Below are positions 51,296-63,427 of a stretch of 64,000 bases of DNA, piece after piece (positions within the stretch are counted from its first letter, which is position 1; every line of letters begins with the position of its first letter). A program made the translations under genes and the position numbers. Source of the stretch: Klebsormidium nitens (Eukaryota; Streptophyta; Klebsormidiophyceae; Klebsormidiales; Klebsormidiaceae); the NCBI GenBank assembly GCA_000708835.1, contig DF236999.1, positions 189,876-253,875 on the forward strand, in the 5' to 3' direction. Below the pieces are notes generated by a model, which was given only the letters and a program-made list of their open reading frames with translations, made no database searches and had not been told where the DNA came from.

Positions 51296-53551
51296 TCACG
51301 GCAGCCCCTTCTCGAGCTGGCCCGCCTTCAGGTCATCTTCCACGTAAGCCAACTCCTGCACCGCTTTCTCGTGCTCGTGCACCCGCTTGGCCTTCTTCCG
51401 GAAATAGAACACGACAAAGACGAGTAACAATCCCGCCACGCAAAGGCCCACTATGACGAGAATCACAGCGAGCATTGTACTGCTGAGGCCGGAACTTTTG
51501 TGAGTCTGGGGCACCGTGAGCGTGGGCTGCGCAGGAAAGGCGCTCGTGTTGCTGCCCACAAGGCTCGGGCTCGCAACTGCAAGGGGGCGATAGATACAAA
51601 CGTCAGGTTGAGAAGCACACGAGGTTCACACTGTGGGGTCTTTACTGTGGCAGTAAACAGGTGGAAAGCTCTTAGGCTTGAAGGCGTGAATATATTTATT
51701 ATGGCAGTGGACTGGTGGGAAGCTCTTAGAATCAAGGGCGTGGTAGAATGAGGCTCAACAGTGCTGGATTCGCTCAGAAAGAAATAGGGTCTAGAGTCGA
51801 ATCAGAGATGGGCTCGCCGAACTTCAGTGTATCCATGTATTAAGTGACGCCCAATAAAATCTCAACCCTAGCCCTAACGAGGACAATCTGCCTGCGTGAC
51901 CCAATATAATCTCAACCCTAGCCCTAACGAGGACAATCTGCCTGCGTGAATGCACTAACACTGAGACAACTTGAGACGTTTAAGGAGCCCTCACCTGTCG
52001 AAGGAGCTCCCGCCAATGATGAGGTAACTGCGGTGGGCGTCAGAACAACTGGCACCTGCGGCGCCGGCGCCGGTGCTTGCACTCCCGAGCATTCTTGGCA
52101 GTAGAAGATTGCGTCAAACTCATGTCCCACATACTTTTCCAAAGTTCCGTTCGGCGCAAAGTCCAACGGGCAAAGCTCCCATTCCGCAAAGGTGGCATCG
52201 GGAATGAGCCACCGCTCGTTGTAAAAACCGCAACGCTTGCACTGCTCGGTGGGAAGAGTGGTGAGGGGCTGAAAGGATTCGTGGCCGTTGAAGGAGAACA
52301 GCTGATTCTCGTCATCGATGTCTGAAAGGTATATTTGGGTGTCGTTATCGGAGCATTGGAAGTAGACGGTGGGGTCACCCAGAAGCTGGTGCGTCTGGAA
52401 GATGGTCAAGTTCAGCAAAATGACGTCGCGGGGGCCTGCGAGGGAATGAGATCGCAGTCAGGAAGGTCTGTATGTAGATGCAGCATTGGCAGTTGCTTTG
52501 GCAATGGAGGCTGCCGGTGATTTTGCACGTTTGCTAACTTGGTTTGGCTAAGTTACTCTGGCCTATAAGAGGGCCCAAGCTTGGAGTTTTGGATACTGGG
52601 AAGGAGAGAGCCTGATGCAAATAAAAAAGAAACCAGGCAGGGAGAGGCAGCGCCAGCCAATGCTCTTAAGGCCCACCAGGCATAAGGAGGTGAATGGGTA
52701 TCCAATGAGGTGAGGGCAAATGAAGCGCTTGAGAAATGGCATCCCACAAATAGGCATAGGGTTGCGGTCCACAGGTGAATCTAAATCTGAACATGGGAAA
52801 GCAGACTTGCAATGAATGGCGACAAAGGATAGGTAGATATATTGGAGGGCCGTTGACAAGCCAGTCAGTCGCGACAACCATTAACTGCACTAGCTGCGAG
52901 AAGGAATGGGGCATACTTTTTGGAAACCCTATTCCTTTAACCATTGGAGACTCGATACTCACAGCTTGAGTCAAAAATCCAACCAATCATGAGTATGACT
53001 AATCTCAGGACACTTGAACGTGCAGCAGTCATCCGATTCAATAGCACAGCCCCGGGGCAAGTTCCAGGTGAAAGGAGAAGCGGACGTGGGAGGGGGGTCC
53101 CAAACAGTGAAATCAAATAGGGCGAAGCAGATAAGGGGCACAGGCGCACTTAACATGACAACAACTTTGAAAAGAGATCATCTTCTGGTGACTGCAAACT
53201 TGTCTAAAGGACGATAATGTCAATGGCAGAGCAAAGCGGAATCAGGAATGCAACCTGCGCCTACCACCAACAGCCCAGGAGCTTTTAGCTGCTAATTGCA
53301 CCTATCAAAATGTCTCGATTGACTGGAGCCATTTGCTGAAGGGAGGACTACATCAATGGTCACGACATGGCTGCCATACCAACTGCGCCAACTCAATCAC
53401 AGCCTTTTTCAGACCAAGCATGTTTCAAGGCTTCAGAAAGAATGGTTTGGAAGGGATCCCTTTGCCCCTCACCTGCCTCAACCGCTGGTGCCCAGAAAAG
53501 AACGCACGCCAAGAGACACGAAGCGCATAGTAGGTTCCTGAAGAGGGCCAT
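51296..53551 (-). CDS. Plant-specific single-pass membrane protein (DUF7953-type), copy B
   Basis: Three exons, in coding order: 53551-53473, 52435-51995, 51576-51296, both introns phase 1; 266 residues. Signal peptide MALFRNLLCASCLLACVLFW, ectodomain, linker rich in Pro/Ala/Thr, membrane helix (LAVILVIVGLCVAGLLLVFVV) and a basic/acidic tail. The ectodomain repeats the copy A pattern: TIFQTHQLL...VYFQC, YLSDIDDENQLFSF, ESFQPLTTLP, CKRCGFYN, FAEWELCPLDF, FYCQEC. Intron positions and phases equal those of copy A, and the last exon is 281 bases in both. They are clear paralogues on opposite strands about 9 kb apart. The sequence between them has diverged and the introns show no evident similarity. 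Confidence 0.85.
51645..51746 (+). repeat. Imperfect direct repeat in intron 2 of copy B
   Basis: About 45 bases around 51645-51690 recur imperfectly around 51703-51746 (shared cores TGGCAGT, GGTGG and AAGCTCTTAG). A diverged local duplication within the intron. Confidence 0.45.
51850..51949 (+). repeat. 50-bp tandem duplication with telobox-like core in intron 2 of copy B
   Basis: 51850-51899 and 51900-51949 are directly adjacent and differ at one base (A at 51856, T at 51906). Each unit contains AACCCTAGCCCTAAC, which resembles a plant telobox or short interstitial telomere motif. Confidence 0.85.
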
Positions 53552-54472
53552 GGTTGCCACAAAAACTGGTCCGCCGGGAGATTTCTGCTGAAAGCGCCCC
53601 TTTCGCCTACCTAGTTAAGGTTGCTCCACCATTTCACGAACACTGCAAGCCCTTACTCGAGGCTGAGCTGCAACATGTGCTGGGCAGCTTTGCAGCTTCT
53701 CACATGATCAGATTTCAGGGCTAGCAACCCACAGCTTCTAACCCCCTGGCACGCCTGAGTGACGTCAAATATCTTGCAGAAGTGGCACTTTCTGATTCTT
53801 GCAATGATTGCAAAGATGTACAACTTCTTGAATTCTGCCATCTGTCAAGTTTGTTGGGTGCGTGTACAAACAAACCGATCTTCAAGATGCGGTATCCTAG
53901 GTCCTAGGTACCATACCGGTAAAAGGGTGCAGCCCACGCGGCGGGGGATCCCTTTAACCACGACTCTTTCCGAATGTGCCAGCTCTTGATGATATACGAT
54001 GTTCGCTTGTCCTCTGCAAAATTTTGGGTCCCACCGTCCATTTTGGGCCCCCTAGTAATGACCGTGGTGGAGATTACCGGTGCCGCTCAGACATGTGCAA
54101 CTTGCAAGGTGTCCAGAAGCAAGACATGATTGCTGCCAGCAAAACATGTGTAATGCATCGTCAACAAAGTTTGATAAACCTTGCTTGGCAAGTTCAGGTC
54201 TGCAGCACTTGCTATCCATGCTTCGATATCGCTTCGTTCACCAATGAGGCACGGGGTGAGCAATGGCATGCTGCACAAGCCTCTCCGCTTCATGTCAATA
54301 GGATTTAGTAGTTTGCGCATAAAGAGGCAACTTTTCAGGGCGGCCGGTTAAAATGCTAGCTATACATACAATCAGTAGGTACTGTCAAGTTGCCGACCAA
54401 CCTTTATGCGTTTACCCAGCTGCTCACGTTCCGTTGCATTAGCACGAAGCTTTTTATTCAACAGAAAGTCGG
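53552..54472. other. Intergenic spacer between two minus-strand genes
   Basis: Upstream region of membrane protein copy B and 3-prime flank of STE24, about 0.9 kb. No gene supported. Confidence 0.35.
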
Positions 54473-57400
54473 CTAGAGCCGCTTCTTCGATTGGGAATTT
54501 ATGGCTCCTAATCGATCTATCAGAGGCGGGTGCGAGAAATGGTATGTGGAATACCAGGGGTCCAGGTTCATGGCCGACAGGTTCTCTTCCTGCAAGAAGT
54601 AGAAGTTGGCTTTCAACGTGAAGGTCCTTGTGCTTTTATGAGCACCGCACTGGGTCCGATCCGGACCAGCATCTTAAGAGTTGATTGGGAGGGACTGGTC
54701 TAGAAGCTTTTTAGCCTGTTTCAAATTGAGGGAAGCAAGGAGGTTGCGACCAGGCTCTGATGTTCGCCAAGCCGGGTGACCGGCACACGGAGAGCTCGCA
54801 TCTCGACAGAGTCGCAGGGAGACTGAAGTGAGCCCTCGTACTATAAACTCGGCATCCGCACAACTCTGAGAGGGTTCTAAGGAACAGTTACGTCATTCAA
54901 GCAATTAGTTTGAGGAGGCAGAAATCCCACCTGCAAGCGGATGAGCCCCACTTTGAGCGGCTCTGCGTACCCCAGGTGGACCGCAAAGGCGTCCGCTTGG
55001 TACTCGAATGTCCGGCTGACGATGTTGAACACGAACGACAGCGTGTGGCTCACGGGGCCAATCACGAACTGCAAAGACAAGGACGTGCATAAGGAAAAGA
55101 GAACAAACGAAATCAGCAATCACAGAGAGGAGGTTTTTTGGGCTATATGAAAGTCGGGGAGATCGTTTTTGCTACCTCAGCACGTTCGGTTGGCGACGTC
55201 ACTCGCGAACATCAGCGCTGCCTCCACCAACACGCTGGGTTCGTCTTGGGACCGCGCACCAGCTAGAGTCAGGAGAATCGAGTTGTTTCCAGATGCTGCT
55301 TTTGAAACAGACGTAACGCACGGCTGTCACTCAAGCAGGACGATTCAGCATCGTTCCTACCACCCGCCCTTCTGTCTGTCAGGAGCGCGCAGACTTTGGC
55401 AGTATACTCATAAGTTTCATGACCAGATACGCAAAGATTGGAGAGCTTACTCCAAACAGCAGCAGGCCGATCAGCACGGCCTCCGAGTCGAAGCCAAAGC
55501 TCTGGTAGAGAACCTTGCTGCCCTTGATCGCTTGGAAGCCGCCCATGTACACCAGCCAGATGACCTGCCAGAAGCGGCGGTGTGAATGCCCGACGTGGTG
55601 CACTACGAAAGTTCCGGGGTGAGCAAATAGGAGCAAGGTCCTGATGCAGTCAGCTGAATGTGTACAGAAGCCGGAAAAGCACGCAGGCAGATGAGCCGAA
55701 GCCAAAGTTGCTAGGACCTGCTGATGAGACCGAGAGAGTGATCGCACGAGACGAGCCAGGCACATCGAGGCTGAGCGCTGAAAGTAGCGACTGCTCTTTC
55801 GCCGATCAGCGCAATCAGTTGCTCCGCTCACCTGCTGAGCTAAGAACGTGTAGACTGTGTGGTTCAGCTTCCAGTGACCCTGCAGCGACACGCGGACAAG
55901 AACCGCTTAGCTTGACGACACGGCTTAGTGGCAGGATACTAAAATGTGTGCAAAAGCGTCCTAAAGCACTGATTCAGCAGTCACTGTAATTGACACAAGC
56001 GTGCGCACGAAGCCAGTCGTTGCAGCAAATCCTCTTGGGATGTCAATTCTGGTCTGTGCGACATGCTGACATGGGCGTCAAAGGGATCGAGAACGTGACT
56101 GTGATGCAATTTGGCGTACCAGCTCGTGGCCGATGACCGCAACCACCTCCTCGTCCTTCTTGCACTGCACGCAGAGAAAGGCGGCACACATGACGTCCGT
56201 AAATTCCTAGACTAAAATCAGAGAGAAGCACAGTGACTCCGCGACCGGAATTAAACTGTCCAGAACGGGTCGCAAACTCAAGATGGAGTTGACTAAAAAA
56301 AAGCCTCGCCTTCCAGCGGCCGTGGCCTGCAAGGATCTACTTCTAATCGTGCTAATCAAGCTTCCTAGCATACTATTCCTTTTTACTACATTTTAGAAGG
56401 GCCTGGCATGTGGTCGTTTCAGACAAGACTGCAAAGCAACTTTTCGCTCACCTGCTCGAGCAGGGTGTCGTAGAGGACGATCCGCTTGTTCTTGAAAAAG
56501 CCGTACAGGTACGCCTGTAACAGCAAGCAGGACTGATTGCATTTGAGTTGCGAAGTGGGAAACACAAAGCGAACCAGACGTTCGGCCTCAGGAACGGTCG
56601 CCGAAGCGGCCTTCGAACATCTTTCAGCGAGAGGAAGATCCAAACGCCCTGCGTGGAGGTATCCTGATTCAGAGGCTCCGTTGCTCACCCTCTCAAGAGT
56701 GCAAAAAAGGACTGCAGTCCAAGCAGCATCGTGCCGATCGAGAGCTTTCCGTCCGAAGGCTTACGTTGCTGTGGCCCGATCGAATGGATCCGTTGACAAC
56801 GAAGAGCTTCTTGAGGGGGTAGCTGAGGGACGCTGCCAGCTTCTCGATCTCGGTGCGCAGGGTGCCTTCAGGCAGCTGCAAATACGGGCATGTACTTCGA
56901 TAAGAAATAGCAGCAGAATCACGAGCTACTATGAAGAACGTCCTGCCCTCACTAGCGCTGGCTTGTCCTTTTTGATACTGGGTTGGACACGATCAATTCC
57001 AGACAGCTGGCGTTCTTCCAAAAGCGAGTAGTGGTAAAACTTCGACCACACCAGACAAAGCTTCTGGCCTGTTTGAAGGCTTCGGTAGAGATGTTCTGAA
57101 AACGAGCGGTGCCTGAGGTGAGCTCTCACGGTGCACTCACCGTTGTGTAGGTGTTGAAGAGAGGCGCGATGACAAGCGGGTAGAGGACCATCATGACCAG
57201 GGACAGCACCAGCAGGAACGCCCAAAGGTACACGGCCAGGTACGGCCCGCCGACCTGGGGGAGACAAAATGCAAAACCTTTTTCATGTCGTTGTAACATC
57301 GAAGAGAGCTGCGATACGTAAACGGTGACAGATTGTGCGATGAGTAGGAAAACGTACACTCTGTGCGGCTTGCTCGCAGGAGCGGGGCTTCAGAACGCTC

Positions 57401-59524
57401 AAGTAATTTCCAGGTTCGGAGTCCAGAGCGAAGCAGACTAACTCGAGACTAGTAGAGCAGATATGCATGACGGCTCGGTTGGGCACTTCCTTCATTTGGG
57501 AAGGTCGAGAAGCTGCCGTAGAAGCTGTGGTTTCTCCTGATGGAAGCGCAAGCGAACGAAATGTGGCGCCAGCAATTGCTCACCTTCACAATTGTGATAA
57601 TTCCGGCAATGATAGGAGGCGCAATGATTGCCGTCAGCGCATACCCCTTGACAAGGTCTTTCACAAAGAGAGCCGGAGTTTGCTGCAAAGAATCCCCGCA
57701 TGTGTTACATCAATCCTCAGTTGTGGAGTCCTTGTCTAGGATCCTGAACAGATACATTATTGGGACACGAAGCCGTTCCGAAATCACAACTAGCTTGTTT
57801 GCATCGTCTTCTTGCCACCTGAAGCTGAGAAATGCCATCAAGCATGTAAACCGAAGCTGCTTACAACCAATCGCCAATGGAAGTGACCATATGAGGGTGG
57901 TGCAAAGCATTCGACGAACCAACAAGCAGACAAAGTATGAAGTCACCTTGTTGAATCCATGCACTTGCTCGATGACAAACGTCGAGTAAATTGACCATGG
58001 AAGGTCGGTGACCTGGAAGGAGAGAGGCTCAGCTAAAGAATAGAACTGGGCGCTGTGTCGTAAAATCCAGAAGGAAGTGGCAGTGATTACAAAATAGTGA
58101 ATCAGCCGCATGAGGAAAAAACCTTCTCTACTTGTAGGTCTCACACACTTTTGAACGGTTTGTGCCTATCGGATTCTGCAGAGTGCCAGTTAGAATGCTC
58201 AAAGCCAATCGTATTCCTGCACAAATATTTGGGGAATCTCTGGTTGCCACTATCTTAAGGGCTCGTGCATCCAAACCCAAGTGCTGATTCTGCCCTAAAC
58301 TTACGAACTGCCAGTTTAACTTATATGGACAACCTAGTATGATAAAAAAGCATGGATCAAGTTGAAGGCGGTCACAACAACAATCCCGAAATGAGACGGA
58401 GCCCCAAAACTCTCAATAAAAACCTTTATTGAAAAAGGAGTGGGCCCATACCTGTGACCACACAAATTGGATGGCCAGAAACAGAAGAGACTGGAGAATC
58501 TCGTGTTCTTCTGGTTTGTAACCGTACTCTCTCAGAATGTCTCCAGATCTCTGCAGGATGGATTGAGGGAGTAGTTAATGACCATGTCAGCATTCAATAA
58601 CAAATCATGTGATTCTCACGAGCTTCTAGCACTTACTTCTGCAGAGAGTGGTGAGAAGCCCACACAATATAGTCAGCGCCCTCCCAGCGAAAATGAAAGT
58701 AACATACCAAAGCCAGAGAGATGGAAAGACTACTGCTATTGCATGAAAGACATACATTGGGTTACTCTCTATGCGATATTATCACTGTCAAGATTTTGAG
58801 AAGGAGCCCCTTACCAGCCACAGCCATGGGAGGACACCAAACAGAAGTATTGCCGTCTGCTCAATCTGCCCAACCGCCGAGTGTAGGAGGCCAAAGTAGC
58901 TGCATCACGACAGCAGAACCTCAGCGAGCGTTGATGGATGGACAAGCTGCGAAGAACATAGCAACCACACCTTAAATTCTGGTGGAACTATGTCAAATTT
59001 AGAAAGTGACCGCACTGATTGGATCATTGAAGGCGCCAGATGGACGTGGCATACCTCTTATCCAGCTGATATGCCTTGGACTTCTCGAACTTTTCTGCTG
59101 AAACTATTCCTTTCAATTGTGGCGGCAGGCTTGGCCTTTTGAGCGCCTGCAACTGTCGAAGGTCGAGATACGTCTCGAAAACGTACACCACCGTCTGGAA
59201 GCCTGCAAATTGCAATCGCGCAGAAAATTATCTTCAGAACACTCAATGTTCAAGACATGGCAAGCTGTTTCATTCCAAAATTTGATGTTCCTCAAACAAT
59301 CTGAAGGCATGATGCATTACTGGACTGATCCATCAAAAACACCATCTAAACAGTATCTTTCAGTCCTTCTAATACCCATTTTACGGCAATTGCATATGGG
59401 GGACTTCCAATAACATATCCATTGGAATTAATGATCACCCGTGAAGCAGAGCAAAGAGGGATGTTCGGAGCATACCAACAACTAGGTACAGCCAAGGCCA
59501 GCTTGAAAGCTGCAGCAACTCCAT
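54473..59524 (-). CDS. STE24: CAAX prenyl protease 1 (STE24, M48 zinc metalloprotease)
   Basis: Fourteen exons, in coding order: 59524-59476, 59202-59055, 58899-58815, 58550-58452, 58012-57947, 57682-57584, 57254-57141, 56875-56765, 56514-56452, 56164-56120, 55879-55832, 55564-55451, 55068-54931, 54589-54473; 431 residues (plant STE24 about 424). It matches the plant enzyme along its whole length: VVYVFETYLDLRQLQALK at the N-terminus, TDLPWSIYSTFVIEQ-HGFNK, AVYLWAFLLVLSLVM, KNKRIVLYDTLL. Zinc ligands His291 and His295 lie in HELGH, with Glu369 in FEYQADAFA. It cleaves prenylated CAAX proteins in the ER and inner nuclear membrane. Introns from the third onward are all phase 0, and exons 10 and 11 are only 45 and 48 bases, with the HEL|GH motif split between them. 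Confidence 0.95.
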
Positions 59525-60280
59525 TCTGTCCACAGACGGTAGCAGCCAAACCGCGGGCCCTTGCAGACACGCAAACTTGCAACTCACAAATCCTTCTGAC
59601 TGCAACTCAAGCTACTCCATGCGCGCTGCCTGACAGGACACGCAAGGCTTGAGAGGATGTTCAAGAAGCTGAGACTTTCTCGTGTACCACCACCATCAGC
59701 ACCTGTGCAAACTTTATCTACGCCAAATTGCGAGGCGCCAATGGTGCTGCTGCAATGCGTGTGCATGTCGCCCAGTCCTTCAAGTTCTTGATTACTTTTC
59801 AAAAAGCAAAGAAAAGTTTGGCAAAGAATTTCCCAAAATGGCACATTTTGAAACGCTCAAAGTGCGCAAATTTGTCAGTTTGTCAAATTTGCTCCACCGC
59901 TACACGAAATACATCGCGTGTCAAGCTGCATAATGCCACATTACCATACCGTATAAGCAACGTGATTTTGCGACACCGACATGTAAACTTACAACGGAGT
60001 TTTCAGCGCCCAAAAAGGTTAAAACGCAAAGTTTGGAGGCTGGATACCACTGCCAGGCGCTTTTAATTCAACGTCATTCATCTTGCAGGCCCACCTGGGC
60101 GCCCACAATGACATGCAACTTTCTGACAAGGCAAGCTGGCAGGAGGGCGTCCCAATGCGTCCTGCAAGACAATTAAAGCTTGCTAAGCAACCTAGAAAGT
60201 GGTTTTATGTTGTGTTCAGCTTGCGGATTGGACGCAGTGTCTCATTGGTTTGTATGTCACGCTGATAAACCTGTCAGAGG
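59525..60280. promoter_or_regulatory. Divergent intergenic region (STE24 / NET-like gene)
   Basis: 756 bases between opposite start codons; it holds both upstream regions. No motif assigned. Confidence 0.35.
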
Positions 60281-63200
60281 ATGGGGCAGAAAAAGCGGAA
60301 GCCAGGTAGGACTGGAAATCAAACGGTTGGCAGCCCAAAGAATGCAGAGCCTCCGACCTTTGAGACTACTGTAAATGAGGGCAGTTCAAAGAGCAATGCG
60401 GCTTTGGAGCTGGAGACAAGTACGTTGTCAAAGTTTCTCCAAGCTGACTCTGCAGGTAAGTGTCATGAATTCATGCAGAATTGGCGCCAGTCACTTGGAA
60501 GTAAGCTGCCACGAATGAAATAGCGGGATGGGGGTTTGTTTGGGGCAATCCCTGGCTTCAAGCTTGCACCTTCCGTTTCGGGATTAAAGAGGCCATTCTT
60601 ATGGGACTTCTGGGAGATTCAATACTCGTTGATTCCATCCATCTACTTTCGTCGGGCGTTTTGCCATGTTTATCAGGTCACACATCCACTCCATGTGTGC
60701 TCAGTGTGTGGATATATCAGCCTTTTTCTCCCTGAAATGCTGGGCCTATCGAGGTGAAAGGTTGTCACTCAATCTGTGCGGGTCCACAGTATTTGCATGA
60801 AGGCTCCAAGTTCCCTAGCTGTCTTTCAAGAAAGAATGCTGAGGAGCCTGTACGCTAGTGTTCAGGTAGATATTCACCTGTGTTGCAAGAAAGCCCCGAT
60901 CCCTTGCGGTGCTGTCAAAAAAGCAGTGGCAAAAAAGCGCAGAACTGCTTTTCCTTTTGGTCCAGCCACATGTTGAACAAACAGTCTCGGCACCCCTTGT
61001 AAAGCGCATTTCGCTTAACCCTGGTTGCTGTGCTATTTGCCACCCTCATCAAAGGCACGCAAGCAACCCCCTCCTATATCAAGTCCACATTGCCCGCCTG
61101 CCAAGCCAGAAATGCCTGTCACCTTGCGCACAAACTCCTCCCTTCAATTGTCAGCAGGGCTCAATCATCCAGAACCTGCTGCCAAGTGCCTTTTTCTATT
61201 TACGCTCTGCAGCGGTCCAGGAGCGCGTTGAGCGAATCCAGGAGCTGCTGGGGAGCGAGACAGAGCTCACCCTCGCGCAGCGCGCCGACTTGGTCTACAA
61301 CCGGCGCCCCGAGATCCTGGACCTCGTGAGCGACCTCCAGCAGGCGTACCTTATCCTTGCCAGGCGCTACGACCACGTCGCAGGAAAGGTCGTCCGCCTC
61401 GTCAAAAGCGCAGACTCTCCGGTTCTGGACGCACCCATCCTCCAACCCCTGAGCGCCACGAAGCGCCGCCCCGCAAAGGGCAGCAACGGGAATTCTAAAC
61501 GGGGGGGAGATGATAGGGCTGCAAGTGCGTCCCCTTCACCCTCAGAACGGACGACTTCTCCTTCCCCCGAGGGCTCCAATTTGAACCCAGATGCTGTCCC
61601 CTTTGTGGCGGTCCCCCAGTCGCCGCAGCTCAATCCTGCAGCTCCGCCGTTCACACCCTCTCACCCAATCCTGACTCCCAGCACTCCAAACGGCATCAGT
61701 GCCCCGGCCCCCAACCAAAACACACTGCTCGGCAAGCTACGATTAGCGGGTGCTGATGCTGAGGGGGATCCCGAGACCCCCCGCATGAGTACGTTCCGTT
61801 TCAAGGACGTAAAGGCCAGCGGCGGGTACAACGTGGAAGAAGAAGGACCACTGCATGCTGGCCACCTCTACGGCGATCTTTTGGGCGAAGGCCCTGTGCA
61901 CGCGGGGCACGCCACCGGTTCCTGGGTGCCCGAATCTGTGTTGAACACAGAAGACCCGCTACAGGGCCCCGACATCCAAGAAGTTGTGTCGTCGGCTGTC
62001 AAAGGCGCGAGCACAGAAGCAGAGTTGGACTCGGAGGGAGAGCCGCTGCGAGACTCGCAGCCGCTGTCGGCGTTCCTTTGCGCTGCGCAGATCCAGGAGG
62101 CGGCGGGGCGGAAACAGGGCCTCTCCGACGCCCCGCGCGAGCTGAGCCTGAGCGCAGGGCTGGAGGAGGGCCCTGTTCACGCGGGGCACGCGCTGATGAT
62201 CCGGGGCGCCAGCACCAAGTTCGAGCGGGAGTTGCGGCTGACGGCGCAGATGGCCGAGGCGCTGGCGAGGGACCAGATGCAGGCACGGAAGTTTTCGGAC
62301 CTGGATTCAGAGTTTGTGCTGCAAGTGAAGAAGGACGGGCAGCCGGCGCGGCCGGTGGTGAAGCAGTCGCTGCTGGAAGAGATGATCTGCCAGGACAGGG
62401 GGGCGAGCGAAGAGGACAAGAAGCAGCTGGAGGGCATTGGGGATCCGGTGCAAGAAAGCGGGCAGGTGAGGGGCTGGATACGAAGCTTTTCGGGAGCGAA
62501 GGCAAGGAGTGTGTGTAGATACGGCTCGATGGTCGCGGGTATGGACAGGGATGAAATCGATGTTTGCAATCGAGCCATGCGAGGTCAATCTTGATCTGCT
62601 TTTGAGGTCGATCAGACAGGAGAGTGGGTGGACGAATCCCTCTGCTCTTTCTTGACTTCACGGGGCACGAGAGCTGCGCAGTCAAGGACGCCGTTCCTCG
62701 TTTATTCAAACGTTTGACTGTCTCGACCATGAGGTTAACACCGATCCCTCTCGCTCTTTCTGACCTCTTGCGTGTGGGCCTGTAGCATTCGGACGCGTCG
62801 GACGTCGAAGCGGAGCCGCTGCGGGCGTCCGTCCTGGAGGCAGAGCGGCTGCGGGGCGAGGTGAGCGATCTGGTGGCCCAAAAGCGCGAAGCCATCCGCT
62901 ACCTCACGGAGTGCGTCGACGTCATCCGAGACGAGAAGAAAGACGTGGCAGCGGCAGCGGCACGCCTGGCGGCGGAGAACTTTGCGCTGCGAGAGCAGCT
63001 CGAAGAAGTTTTGGAAGCGCGGGGTGGGGGGCTTCGGGGGTTTGGAGACGACCGGCAGGGGTGGGGAGAAGTGATTGCGGAAGCGTTGGAGTATGGGGAT
63101 GTGGACCTCAGCGGGCTAGCGGAGTCGCTGAGAGCGCATGCGGCTAGTCCGTCCACCAGTAACGGAAACGGAGAGGGACGCAAAGCGAAGGGAATTGTGA

Positions 63201-63427
63201 TTCGGGAGCCGGAAGCAGGGAGTAAGAAGGGAATAGAAAGTGGGGAATCGAGTGTAGCGGATGTAGCTGGGGACCGCAAAGGAAAGGGGAAGGTTGAAGA
63301 AGAGGCGCCGTTGGATAAGGGGCGGAATGGAGGGGGTGGGAAGTCGGCGTTGCAGGAGCTGCGGGAAGAGAACGAGTCTTTGCGAAGAGCTCTAGCAGCG
63401 GTAGGCGAGAAACAGAGCCGGAGATGA
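60281..63427 (+). CDS. NET-like (Networked/KIP1-type) protein with NAB-like domain and C-terminal IRQ-like motif
   Basis: Three exons: 60281-60455, 61213-62465, 62786-63427; 689 residues. Residues about 45-115 resemble the NAB actin-binding domain of plant NET proteins: KFLQADSAAVQERVERIQELL, then AQRADLVYNRRPEILDLV, then YLILARRYDHVAG. The Trp-rich start of a typical NAB domain is not visible, so actin binding is uncertain. The middle is Ser/Pro-rich and disordered. A motif GP[LV]HAGH occurs three times (61845, 61890, 62169). The C-terminal third has coiled coils and the stretch KREAIRYLTECVDVIRDE, which matches the IRQ motif of NET3/NET4 proteins, used in Arabidopsis for contact with Rab7-type GTPases. 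The likely role is linking membranes to the cytoskeleton (inference). Confidence 0.75.
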
